NCBI RefSeq assembly: GCF_902686445.1
Contig: NC_062225.1
Span: 94,352,581-94,416,580 of the forward strand
Length of the DNA stretch: 64,000 bases
DNA from: Sciurus carolinensis
Lineage: Eukaryota; Chordata; Mammalia; Rodentia; Sciuridae
Direction: 5' to 3'
Below the pieces are notes generated by a model that was not told the DNA's origin, did not search any database, and saw only the letters and a program-made list of their open reading frames with translations. Below, in pieces: positions 24,571 to 34,700 of this stretch. The first letter of the stretch is position 1, and each line of letters opens with the position of its first letter. A program made the translations under genes and the position numbers.

Positions 24571-26629
24571 TTTGATTCCCTTTAAAGACAAAAGCAAATA
24601 AAAGGCTCTCAGTTTGTTGGTGGGAGCTCTTCATTGAAGAGAAATACTAATGACCCTGGAAACAGATGGGCACTCGTTGGGGTGATGCAGTGATGGATGG
24701 AAGGGGTGGACTTCCTGCTCAGGTCTGGAGGGCCTTGCAGGGCTGCAGAGGCCTCTGTCCACACAGATGGAAGCGAGGTCACCAGGCAGGAGTGGGACGG
24801 GGAAGCCCCGAGGCCCTGCTGGTGGGGAGGGGCTATGCTGCAGGGACACCTGGAGTCCAGGAACAGGGAGACTGGATCAGGAGGCTGACAGTGCCCAAGC
24901 CTGACCCAGTTCCTCTGCAATCTCAGTTGCTGGGGTCAGAGGTCAAGCAGAGAAGTCAACCTCCGTGGGAAGAGTTTGCGCCAGGCCATCCCCACAACGT
25001 CAGGGAGACCAGTGGCCCAGGCATGGGCAGGCTCCATGGAGGATCTGTCGAGACGTGTCTACACAGAGTGACAGGGTGGGTGGACGCCAGCCAGCAGCAG
25101 GGTCAGGGCCTGCGGTCACAGGACCCAGCTGTCCTCAGAGCCTCTCTTCCGTCCGCCTCTTCATTCCCTGTCTTTGGACTGGTGTGCCTGCAACAAGCCC
25201 TCGAGCCTGTGCAGATGGGCCTGGGGGCCACTGCCCCTCCGTCTGACTGGGACGTGGTGATGGTAGTTGACCCTCAGGCTCTCTCTGGCTAACATTCTCA
25301 CCCCTGGCTTTCCTACAGGAAAGTACGTGTTGACCCACTTTAAAACGTCGCTCCACTTGGTTTATCTGAGACAGCGTCATGGCTCTGGCTTCTCAGGGCC
25401 CAGGACGCAGCACTGGCACTTCAGAGGCGCTGGGGTAGAAGGTGCCCTGAGGAGGGGACGGGGGGACCAGGGAGGCCGGGAGGCACAGGGCACCTGTTTT
25501 CAAAGCCGCCACTTGACTCAGGAAACAGACAGGTATTGCTGCCTTGATGTTCCAGAGGCTGCATCACACTAGCAATGGACCAAATTCGTGTCCCAAGCTG
25601 CCAAGGTGGTGGCCCTGCGTGGGCCATGTGCACTGGCGGCCCCTTACAAAGTCACTTGAAGGCCAGCTCCACAGCCAGCAGCCCCATGCCCCGGGAGGGA
25701 CAGGCCTCCCCGCCCCACCCTCTGAGAGGTCTGCACAGGTCTGATGCAAAAAACCTGTGAACTCCTGGCTGCTGTGGGTTCCGTCCAGGGGAAGAGGGCT
25801 GAGGTCACCCTGTGGGCAGGGCCTCCTGTGGCCCTCAGTACCTGTGGCCCTGCTCCTGGAGCCCAGCCTCTCCCGCCTGCTCCGGGCTCTGGACTCTCCG
25901 GGAGGTGTGACTGTCGCTGTTCCTTCCCACCCTCTGTGGTGTCCCTGCTTGTGCCCTCCTCAGGAAGGACAGGCCTCCGCTCTCTCCGCTAGGTGCCTCC
26001 TCTGCTGGCTCCTGTGGTTAAGGACAGCCCCGTCTCCACTCCACCTGGCTCCAGTCCCCGTCTTCCCAGCAGTGGCACCGGGTCCACACCACCAGGGACA
26101 GGTGCCTCCGCGGCGTGTACGTGCCCCCAAACACGCCCCTCCAATCAGCGGGACCTGAGAACTGGACCGCAGCCCCCAGGTGGCAGGACCAGTCCGCTTG
26201 GGGAGCTGAGCAGCGGCTGGCTATCATGGCAGAGCTGTGTGCAGAGATCTGGAAGGTGCTCGGGGACTTGGGGAGGGCTGAGGGTGTGTGGCGCCCATCT
26301 CCAAACCTGCACACTTCTGGAATCCACAGCCCCAGCCCGAGATCCTCGCTGGAAATGCATCTGCAGCATCATGCCAGGCGGGAGGACCAGAGGTGCGCCT
26401 CAACAGCAGGGGGAGTCTCAGCTCGAAGATTTTGGAGCTGCTCTCTGAGAGAACCTCCGGCGAGGAGGGCCCGTGGGCGAGCTGGGTATGGAGGGCGGAC
26501 AGCTTGGGGTTGGGACAGAGTCCTAGAAACACATCACTCAACTGAGTGTCAGAGAAGCCGGCCTATTTGGTGAGGCTGATGCTGGACTTGAAGGTAAATG
26601 GAAGCAACCAACGCAAAGCTTGAACCTGC
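24571..26629. other. unique non-coding sequence
   Basis: GC-rich unique DNA with several open frames of up to 208 codons, none with a recognisable domain or a convincing exon boundary set. No interspersed repeat was recognised. Confidence 0.45.
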
Positions 26630-27180
26630 CGTGCAGTGCTCTGTGCCCCCCGGCCTCTGTGCCCCCTAATCTCTGTGTCCCCTAGTCTCTGTGCCCTCCT
26701 GGCCTCTGTGCCCTCCTGGCCTCTGTGCCCTCCTGACCTCTGTGCCCCCTGACCTCTGTGTCCCCCTAGCCTCTGTCCCCTCCTGGTCTTTATGCCCCCT
26801 GCCTCTGTGATCCCTGGCCTCTGTGCCCCCCAGCCTCTGTGCCCTCCTGGCCTCTGTGCCCTCCTGACCTCTGTGCCCCCTGGCCTCTGTGCCCCCCCAG
26901 CCTCTGTGCCCTCCCGGCCTTGGTGCCACCCCAGTCTTTATTTCCCCTGACCTTAGTGTCCTCCTGGCCTCTGTGTCCCCTGGCCTCTGTGACCCCTGGC
27001 CTCTGCCCCCCGTCCTCTGTGCCCTCTTGGCCTCTATGTTTCCCTAGCCTCTATGCCCCCCTGGCCTCTGTGCCCCCCAGCCTGTGTGCTCCCCTAACCT
27101 CCGTGTACCATAGCCTGTGTCCTTTGGGCCTCTGTGCCCTCCTGGCCTCCTATGCCCCCCGGGCCTTGGTGCCCTTTGTG
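26630..27180 (+). repeat. minisatellite C, 16-17-bp unit, about 33 copies
   Basis: A diverged pyrimidine-rich array with a unit close to CTCTGTGCCCTCCTGGC. Spacings of 17, 17 and 16 bases were measured between CTCTGTG at 26704, 26721, 26738 and 26754. Copies are more degenerate than in the neighbouring arrays, particularly beyond 26930, which suggests an older or less often homogenised tract. The complementary strand is purine-rich. Confidence 0.9.
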
Positions 27181-27594
27181 CTGCCCCAGTACCTGCTGAC
27201 ATGTCCTGCAGCTCTGGCTTCCCTTGTCTCACCCAGAGTCAAGGGCCGTGCCCAGCACAGGGTGCTGTCTATCCACCAAGGTGTGGGGGCATATAAGGCA
27301 GGTTTAGAAGATGCCTCCAAAGGTCACCTGTGGCTCTTTGTCCTGGGCCATGCCTCGCCTCTGTGACAAGTCCCTCGAATAAGCACATGATAGCTGCCAA
27401 TCAAGTTCAAAACCCGCACAACCTTAGGACAAGTGAAGAAGGGTCTGGTGGCAGAGCTGGGCCAAGGCAGAGGACCCAAGGGGATGATGGGGTGCACCCA
27501 GAAGCAGCTTCCCTTGGGGGGCAGCGAGGAGGGGCTGGGGGGCTCATTCCCTGGGTCTAGGGACACTGTCCATGAGAGAGTGACGTTTTCCACA
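27181..27594. other. unique spacer between minisatellites C and D
   Basis: About 410 bases of unique sequence with nothing recognised. The long frames that cross it are continuations of frames opened by minisatellite D. Confidence 0.5.
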
Positions 27595-29622
27595 GCAAAT
27601 CGCAGACCACAGGCAGAGTTCTGTCTTGGGGCCCTGGTGTGCCCACTGGACCACAGGCAGATTTCTCTCTTGGGGCCCTGGTGTGCCCGCTGGACCACAG
27701 GCAGAGTTCTCTCTTGGGGCACGTTGTGCCAGCTGGACCACAGGCACAGTTCTGTCTTGGGGCCCTGTTGTGCCCGCTGGACCACAGGCACAGTTCTGTC
27801 TTGGGACCCTGGTGTGCCCGCTGGACCACAGGCAGAGTTCTGTCTTGGGGCCCTGTTGTGCCCGCTGGACCACAGGCACAGTTCTGTCTTGGGACCCTGG
27901 TGTGCCCGCTGGACCACAGGCACAGTTCTGTCTTGGGGCCCTGTTGTGCCCGCTGGACCACAGGCAGAGTTCTCTCTTGGGGCACGTTGTGCCAGCTGGA
28001 CCACAGGCAGAGTTCTGTCTTGGGGCCCTGGTGTGCCCGCTGGACCACAGGCACAGTTCTGTCTTGGGGCCCTGGTGTGCCCGCTGGACCACAGGCAGAC
28101 TTCTGTCTTGGGGCCCTGTTGTGCCCGCTGGACCACAGGCACAGTTCTGTCTTGGGGCCCTCTTGTGCCAGCTGGACCACAGGCAGAGTTCTGTCTTGGG
28201 GCCCTGGTGTGCCCGCTGGACCACAGGCAGACTTCTGTCTTGGGGCCCTGTTGTGCCCGCTGGACCACAGGCACAGTTCTGTCTTGGGGCCCTGTTGTGC
28301 CCGCTGGACCACAGGCAGAGTTCTGTCTTGGGGCCCTGGTGTGCCCACTGGACCACAGGCAGAGTTCTGTCTTGGGGCCCTGTTGTGCCCGCTGGACCAC
28401 AGGCAGAGTTCTGTCTTGGGGCCCTGTTGTGCCCGCTGGACCACAGGCACAGTTCTGTCTTGGGGCCCTGGTGTGCCCGCTGGACCACAGGCAGAGTTCT
28501 GTCTTGGGGCCCTGTTGTGCCCGCTGGACCACAGGCAGAGTTCTGTCTTGGGGCCCTGTTGTGCCCGCTGGACCACAGGCACAGTTCTGTCTTGGGGCCC
28601 TGGTGTGCCCACTGGACCACAGGCAGAGTTCTGTCTTGGGGCCCTGTTGTGCCCGCTGGACCACAGGCAGAGTTCTGTCTTGGGGCCCTGTTGTGCCCGC
28701 TGGACCACAGGCACAGTTCTGTCTTGGGGCCCTGGTGTGCCCGCTGGACCACAGGCAGACTTCTGTCTTGGGGCCCTGTTGTGCCCGCTGGACCACAGGC
28801 ACAGTTCTGTCTTGGGGCCCTCTTGTGCCAGCTGGACCACAGGCAGAGTTCTGTCTTGGGGCCCTGGTGTGCCCGCTGGACCACAGGCAGAGTTCTGTCT
28901 TGGGGCCCTGTTGTGCCCGCTGGACCACAGGCACAGTTCTGTCTTGGGGCCCTGTTGTGCCCACTGGACCACAGGCACAGTTCTGTCTTGGGGCCCTGTT
29001 GTGCCTGCTGGACCACAGGCACAGTTCTGTCTTGGGGCCCTCTTGTGCCAGCTGGACCACAGGCAGAGTTCTGTCTTGGGGCCCTGTTGTGCCCGCTGGA
29101 CCACAGGCAGAGTTCTGTCTTGGGGCCCTAGTGTGCCCGCTGGACCACAGGCACAGTTCTGTCTTGGGGCCCTGTTGTGCCCGCTGGACCACAGGCACAG
29201 TTCTGTCTTGGGGCCCTGGTGTGCCCGCTGGACCACAGGCACAGTTCTGTCTTGGGGCCCTGGTGTGCCCGCTGGACCACAGGCAGAGTTCTGTCTTGGG
29301 GCCCTGGTGTGCCCGCTGGACCACAGGCAGACTTCTGTCTTGGGGCCCTGTTGTGCCCGCTGGACCACAGGCACAGTTCTGTCTTGGGGCCCTGGTGTGC
29401 CCACTGGACCACAGGCAGATTTCTCTCTTAGGGCCCTGGTGTGCCCGCTGGACCACAGGCAGAGTTCTGTCTTGGGGCCCTGTTGTGCCCGCTGGACCAC
29501 AGGCACAGTTCTGTCTTGGGGCCCTGGTGTGCCCGCTGGACCACAGGCAGAGTTCTGTCTTGGGGCCCTGGTGTGCTCGCTGGACCACAGGCAGAGTTCT
29601 GTCTTGGGGCCCTGGTGGCCCA
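27595..29622 (+). repeat. minisatellite D, 44-bp unit, about 46 copies
   Basis: A very homogeneous array. The unit begins CTGGACCACAGGCA, continues AGTTCTGTCTTGGGG and ends CCCTGGTGTGCCCG, with a few 43-bp copies such as the CACGTTGTGCCAG variant at about 27720. It contains almost no stop codon in any frame on either strand, so open frames of 490-750 codons overlap on both strands. Overlap in so many frames shows they are not real genes. Variants sit at fixed places in the unit (CAGAG/CACAG/CAGAC; GGTGTG/TTGTG; GCTGG/ACTGG) and are arranged in repeated blocks. Confidence 0.96.
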
Positions 29623-30239
29623 CTGGGCCTTGCCAGCCTCCCCTAGCTGGGGAAGGCTTGGGGGCACTTGGCTGCTGCCTTCTTCAGTATGAGTCCCTCC
29701 TGTCTTAACCCGGGTCCTCTCTCCTGTGTGTATTTGTTTCCCACCTGTCACTCATGATATTTTATTCCTTTTTGTCATTTTGGTGGGATTTGATCCTGAA
29801 AGAAGATAATCCTGATTCACTGTCTGCAATGAATCTGATGTTCTCTTGGTTACTTTTTCATATATGTGATAGCCCCTAAAATCTTTCTTGAGATCTTGAT
29901 TATATTCATTTTCAAGTCTTGTGTTTCACTCTTTCCTTGTGAACACCTTTTCTAGGTAAACTTCATGTTTTATTTTGTGGTGTTGCAGATTTACTCAGTG
30001 TTCTGAGATAAGTGTCGGTAGATCTGGCTCCGCTGTACCCTACGGTATAATCTTGCAAAATCACGGTAGAAAATCACAACAAGGATCTTAATAGAGCCTC
30101 CCCTGCCAATCACTCATCTGCACCCGTGTCTGTAATTTTATCTTTTAATGTTCTGTAATGTTGCCTATGCCATAGATACTAGTATATACAACAATAGATC
30201 GCTTCGCACGTAGTGTCACACTTCTATAAATGTGTGCAT
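29623..30239. other. AT-rich unique sequence
   Basis: After the end of minisatellite D the composition shifts abruptly to AT-rich. No coding frame is recognised. The texture resembles old L1-derived sequence, but I cannot align it to a specific part. Confidence 0.4.
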
Positions 30240-31150
30240 GAGGCTTGTTCTGTGCTCGGTTTCAAGAACATCATATAAACCCAGCCATGCAATATGTACC
30301 TTTGGGGCTGGCGTTTTGGCTCTGGATCATCCTGGACGCCCCAGGTCTTCCCAGGCATGAGGTTTCCTCTTTCTGTGCTGAGCAGTACCCAGCATTCCTC
30401 TACTCACTTTAAAGGATGCCAGGGCTATTTGCAGTGCTGGGCTCTTAAGAATGACACTGCTGCTTGCATGCATCCACAGAGTGGTTGTTATGTGAACATT
30501 TTTATTACTGAGACAAATGTACAAGAATGCAATTAGTAGCTCGCATGATTCTCACATACCTTGTCTTCTAAAAAACCCCGTGCTCCTTCCAGAGTGGCTG
30601 TTGCAGTGCACATTCCCATCAGCAGTGCATGAACCAGCCAGTCTCTCTGCCTCCCTCAGAACTCAGTCATGCTTTCCTGTTTTGGGCCTGACTGTGCAGG
30701 AGCAGCTCAGGTGGCGTCGATTTGCCTTGTCCTGATGCAGTCACTGCACACACGTACATCCTGGTCCTGCTGTTTGCCGTGTGGTCACGCACTCTTCTGA
30801 GTAGGCCATTTGCTACTACTCTACCATTGAGTCTGGAAAGTCCTTAGTATATGTGGTTTGCACATATTTGCTCCCAGACTGGAAGTTGAGTCCTCATCCT
30901 CTCAACAGAATTTTCCCAGGCCAAAATGTTTTGATTTTGATGATGTCCTATCTTCTAATTCCCTTTTTTATGGATTGTGCTTCTGTTGTCAAGTCTAAGA
31001 ACTCTAGACTTGCTTCTAGATTTTAAAGATTTCCTATTTTTCCTAAAAGCTTTATAACTCTATCTCTTACATGTAATTACGTTCATGATTCACTTGGAAC
31101 TAATTTTTAGAAAATGTGAGATTTAGGCTTTTTTTTTTTTTTTTTGCTAC
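30240..31150 (-). mobile_element. ancient LINE-1 ORF2 3'-region fragment
   Basis: Read in reverse, this matches the familiar order of old L1 ORF2 C-terminal sequence. A segment near 30470-30540 resembles 'gaacattcttgtacaa'-type text. 'Gtgcacattcccatcagca' follows near 30610, then 'ttgattttgatgatgtcc' near 30933, 'tctaagaactct' near 31000, and a poly-T run at about 31128-31145. Divergence is high and small deletions are frequent, so it predates the L1 at 8.4-12.1 kb. There is no open frame. Confidence 0.65.
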
Positions 31151-31728
31151 CAACCCATTTTCAAAGGCCAGTTAAGATCGTTCCATCTCTCACGATGCCT
31201 GCTGTGTCGGTCCAGGAGCTTTGCTGGGTGGTTCGCCTGTCTTCCAGGTGCAGGGGAATTTGCAGTGTCTGCTGCATCATGGCCACGCTGCTCCCCACAC
31301 CCTCGGGCAGCTCCTCAGGCATCTACAGATGCCCTTCTCAGGTTGCAGCTCAGGTGCTCTAGGACTAGTGGCCCTGTGGGAAGTGGGGCATTTCATGCTG
31401 ACCTCAGGAGACTCTGACCCTGTGGGCCTCCCTCTCTAGTGGGCAGTGCTACAGGAGAGGGAGCCAGGTGGGCGTGCACCTGCTGCTTCCTGCAGAGCGC
31501 AGGGACCCAGGACCAAGGGGCTCTGACTGCCCTGGCATTTGCCTCCACATGCGGGAGTAACATCACCTCCCCTGGGTCTCACCAACGCCAACAGGAGGAG
31601 GGAGGCGGGCGGAGCATGACAAAGTCCCCTCTCGCCACCTCCTTCAGTCTCAGTGACACCACAGTGGCTCAGGCCTGCCCTTGGATGGGCTGGGAGTGGA
31701 GCCAGGCTCCTCAGGCAACCTCTCTGCA
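31151..31728. other. unique flank of minisatellite E
   Basis: GC-rich unique sequence with no recognised gene. It ends in TCTCTGCAGGAGCTGAGG, from which the first unit of the following array runs on without a break. Confidence 0.5.
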
Positions 31729-34700
31729 GGAGCTGAGGAGGGGGCTCGCCTGCCCTGGGTGGGTAGGAGTTGAGGAAGGGGCTCGCCTCCCTGGGTGGGT
31801 AGAGCTGAGGAGGGGGCTCGCCTGCCCTGGGTGGGTAGGAATTGAGGAGGGGGCTTGCCTGCCCTGGGTGAGTAGGAGTTGAGGAAGGGGCTCGCCTGCC
31901 CTGGGTGGGTGGAGCTCAGAGGGATGGGGGCTCACCTGCCCTGGGTGGGTAGGAGCTGAGGAGGGGGCTCACCTGTCCTGGGTGGGTAGAGCTGAGGAGG
32001 GGGCTCACCTCCCTGGGTGGGTAGGAGCTGAGGAGGGGGCTCACCTCCCTGGGTGGGTAGGAGCTGAGGAGGGGGCTCACCTCCCTGGGTGGGTAGAGCT
32101 GAGGAGGGGGCTCACCTCCCTGGGTGGGTAGAGCTGAGGAGGGGGCTCACCTCCCTGGGTGGGTAGAGCTGAGGAGGGAGCTCGCCTCCCTGGGTGGGTA
32201 GAGCTGAGGAGGGGGCTCACCTCCCTGAGTGGGTAGGAGCTGAGGAGGGGACTCGCCTCCCTGGGTGGGTAGAGCTGAGGAGGGGGCTCACCTCCCTGGG
32301 TGGGTAGAGCTGAGGAGGGGGCTCACCTCCCTGGGTAGGTAGAGCTGAGGAGGGAGCTCACCTCCCTGGGTGGGTAGGAGCTGAGGAGGGGGCTCACCTC
32401 CCTGGGTGGGTAGAGCTGAGGAGGGGGCTCACCTCCCTGGGTGGGTAGAGCTGAGGAGGGAGCTCACCTCCCTGGGTGGGTAGAGCTGAGGAGGGGGCTC
32501 ACCTCCCTGGGTAGGTAGAGCTGAGGAGGGAGCTCACCTCCCTGGGTGGGTAGGAGCTGAGGAGGGGGCTCACCTCCCTGGGTGGGTAGAGCTGAGGAGG
32601 GGGCTCACCTCCCTGGGTGGGTAGAGCTGAGGAGGGAGCTCACCTCCCTGGGTGGGTAGAGCTGAGGGGGGGCTCGCCTCCCTGGGTGGGTAGAGCTGAG
32701 GAGGGGGCTCACCTCCCTGGGTGGGTAGAGCTGAGGAGGAGGCTCACCTCCCTGGGTGGGTAGGAGCTGAGGAGGGGGCTCACCTCCCTGGGTGGGTAGA
32801 GCTGAGGAGGGGACTCACCTCCCTGGGTGGGTAGAGCTGAGGAGGAGGCTCACCTCCCTGGGTGGGTAGGAGCTGAGGAGGAGGCTCACCTCCCTGGGTG
32901 GGTAGAGCTGAGGAGGGGGCTCACCTCCCTGGGTGGGTAGGAGCTGAGGAGGGGGCTCACCTCCCTGGGTGGGTAGAGCTGAGGAGGGGGCTCACCTCCC
33001 TGGGTGGGTAGGAGCTGAGGAGGGAGCTCACCTCCCTGGGTGGGTAGAGCTGAGGAGGGGGCTCACCCCCCTGGGTGGGTAGAGTTGAGGAGGGGGCTCA
33101 CCTCCCTGGGTGGGTAGTGCTGAGGAGGGAGCTCACCTCCCTGGGTGGGTAGAGCTGAGGAGGGAGCTCACCTCCCTGGGTGGGTAGAGCTGAGGAGGGG
33201 GCTCACCTCCCTGGGTGGGTAGAGCTGAGGAGGGGACTCACCTCCCTGGGTGGGTAGGAGCTGAGGAGGGAGCTCACCTCCCTGGGTGGGTAGGAGCTGA
33301 GGAGGGAGCTCACCTCCCTGGGTGGGTAGAGCTGAGGAGGAGGCTCACCTCCCTGGGTGGGTAGAGCTGAGGAGGGAGCTCACCTCCCTGGGTGGGTAGA
33401 GCTGAGGAGGAGGCTCACCTCCCTGGGTGGGTAGAGCTGAGGAGGGAGCTCACCTCCCTGGGTGGGTAGAGCTGAGGAGGGAGCTCACCTGCCCTGGGTG
33501 GGTAGAGCTGAGGAGGGGGCTCACCTCCCTGGGTGGGTAGGAGCTGAGGAGGGGGCTCACCTCCCTGGGTAGGTAGAGCTGAGGAGGGAGCTCACCTCCC
33601 TGGGTGGGTAGGAGCTGAGGAGGGAGCTCACCTCCCTGGGTGGGTAGAGCTGAGGAGGGGGCTCACCTCCCTGGGTGGGTAGGAGCTGAGGAGGGGGCTC
33701 ACCTCCCTGGGTAGGTAGAGCTGAGGAGGGAGCTCACCTCCCTGGGTGGGTAGGAGCTGAGGAGGGGGCTCACCTCCCTGGGTGGGTAGAGCTGAGGAGG
33801 GAGCTCACCTCCCTGGGTGGGTAGGAGCTGAGGAGGGGGCTCCCCTGCCCTGGGTGGGTAGGAATTGAGGAGGGGGCTTGCCTGCCCTGGGTGAGTAGGA
33901 GTTGAGGAAGGGGCTCGCCTGCCCTGGGTGGGTAGGAGCTGAGGAGGGGGCTCACCTCCCTGGGTGGGTAGAGCTGAGGAGGGGACTCACCTCCCTGGGT
34001 GGGTAGAGCTGAGGAGGGGGCTCACCTGTCCTGGGTGGGTAGGAGCTGAGGAGGGGGCTCACCTCCCTGGGTGGGTAGGAGCTGAGGAGGGGGCTCACCT
34101 CCCTGGGTGGGTAGTGCTGAGGAGGGGGCTCACCTCCCTGGGTGGGTAGGAGTTGAGGAGGGAGCTCACCTCCCTGGGTGGGTAGAGCTGAGGAGGGGGC
34201 TCACCTCCCTGGGTGGGTAGGAGCTGAGGAGGGGGCTCACCTCCCTGGGTGGGTAGTGCTGAGGAGGGGGCTCACCTCCCTGGGTGGGTAGAGCTGAGGA
34301 GGGGACTCACCTCCCTGGGTGGGTAGGAGCTGAGGAGGGGACTCACCTCCCTGGGTGGGTAGGAGCTGAGGAGGGGGCTCACCTCCCTGGGTGGGTAGTG
34401 CTGAGGAGGGGGCTCACCTCCCTGGGTGGGTAGGAGCTGAGGAGGGAGCTCACCTCCCTGGGTGGGTAGAGCTGAGGAGGGGGCTCACCTCCCTGGGTGG
34501 GTAGAGTTGAGGAGGGGGCTCACCTCCCTGGGTGGGTAGTGCTGAGGAGGGAGCTCACCTCCCTGGGTGGGTAGAGCTGAGGAGGGAGCTCACCTCCCTG
34601 GGTGGGTAGAGCTGAGGAGGGGGCTCACCTCCCTGGGTGGGTAGAGCTGAGGAGGGGACTCACCTCCCTGGGTGGGTAGGAGCTGAGGAGGGAGCTCACC

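Noticed and set aside
27324..29646. 754-codon minus-strand and 737-codon plus-strand genes
   Set aside because: They overlap each other completely inside minisatellite D and have only repeat-derived residues.
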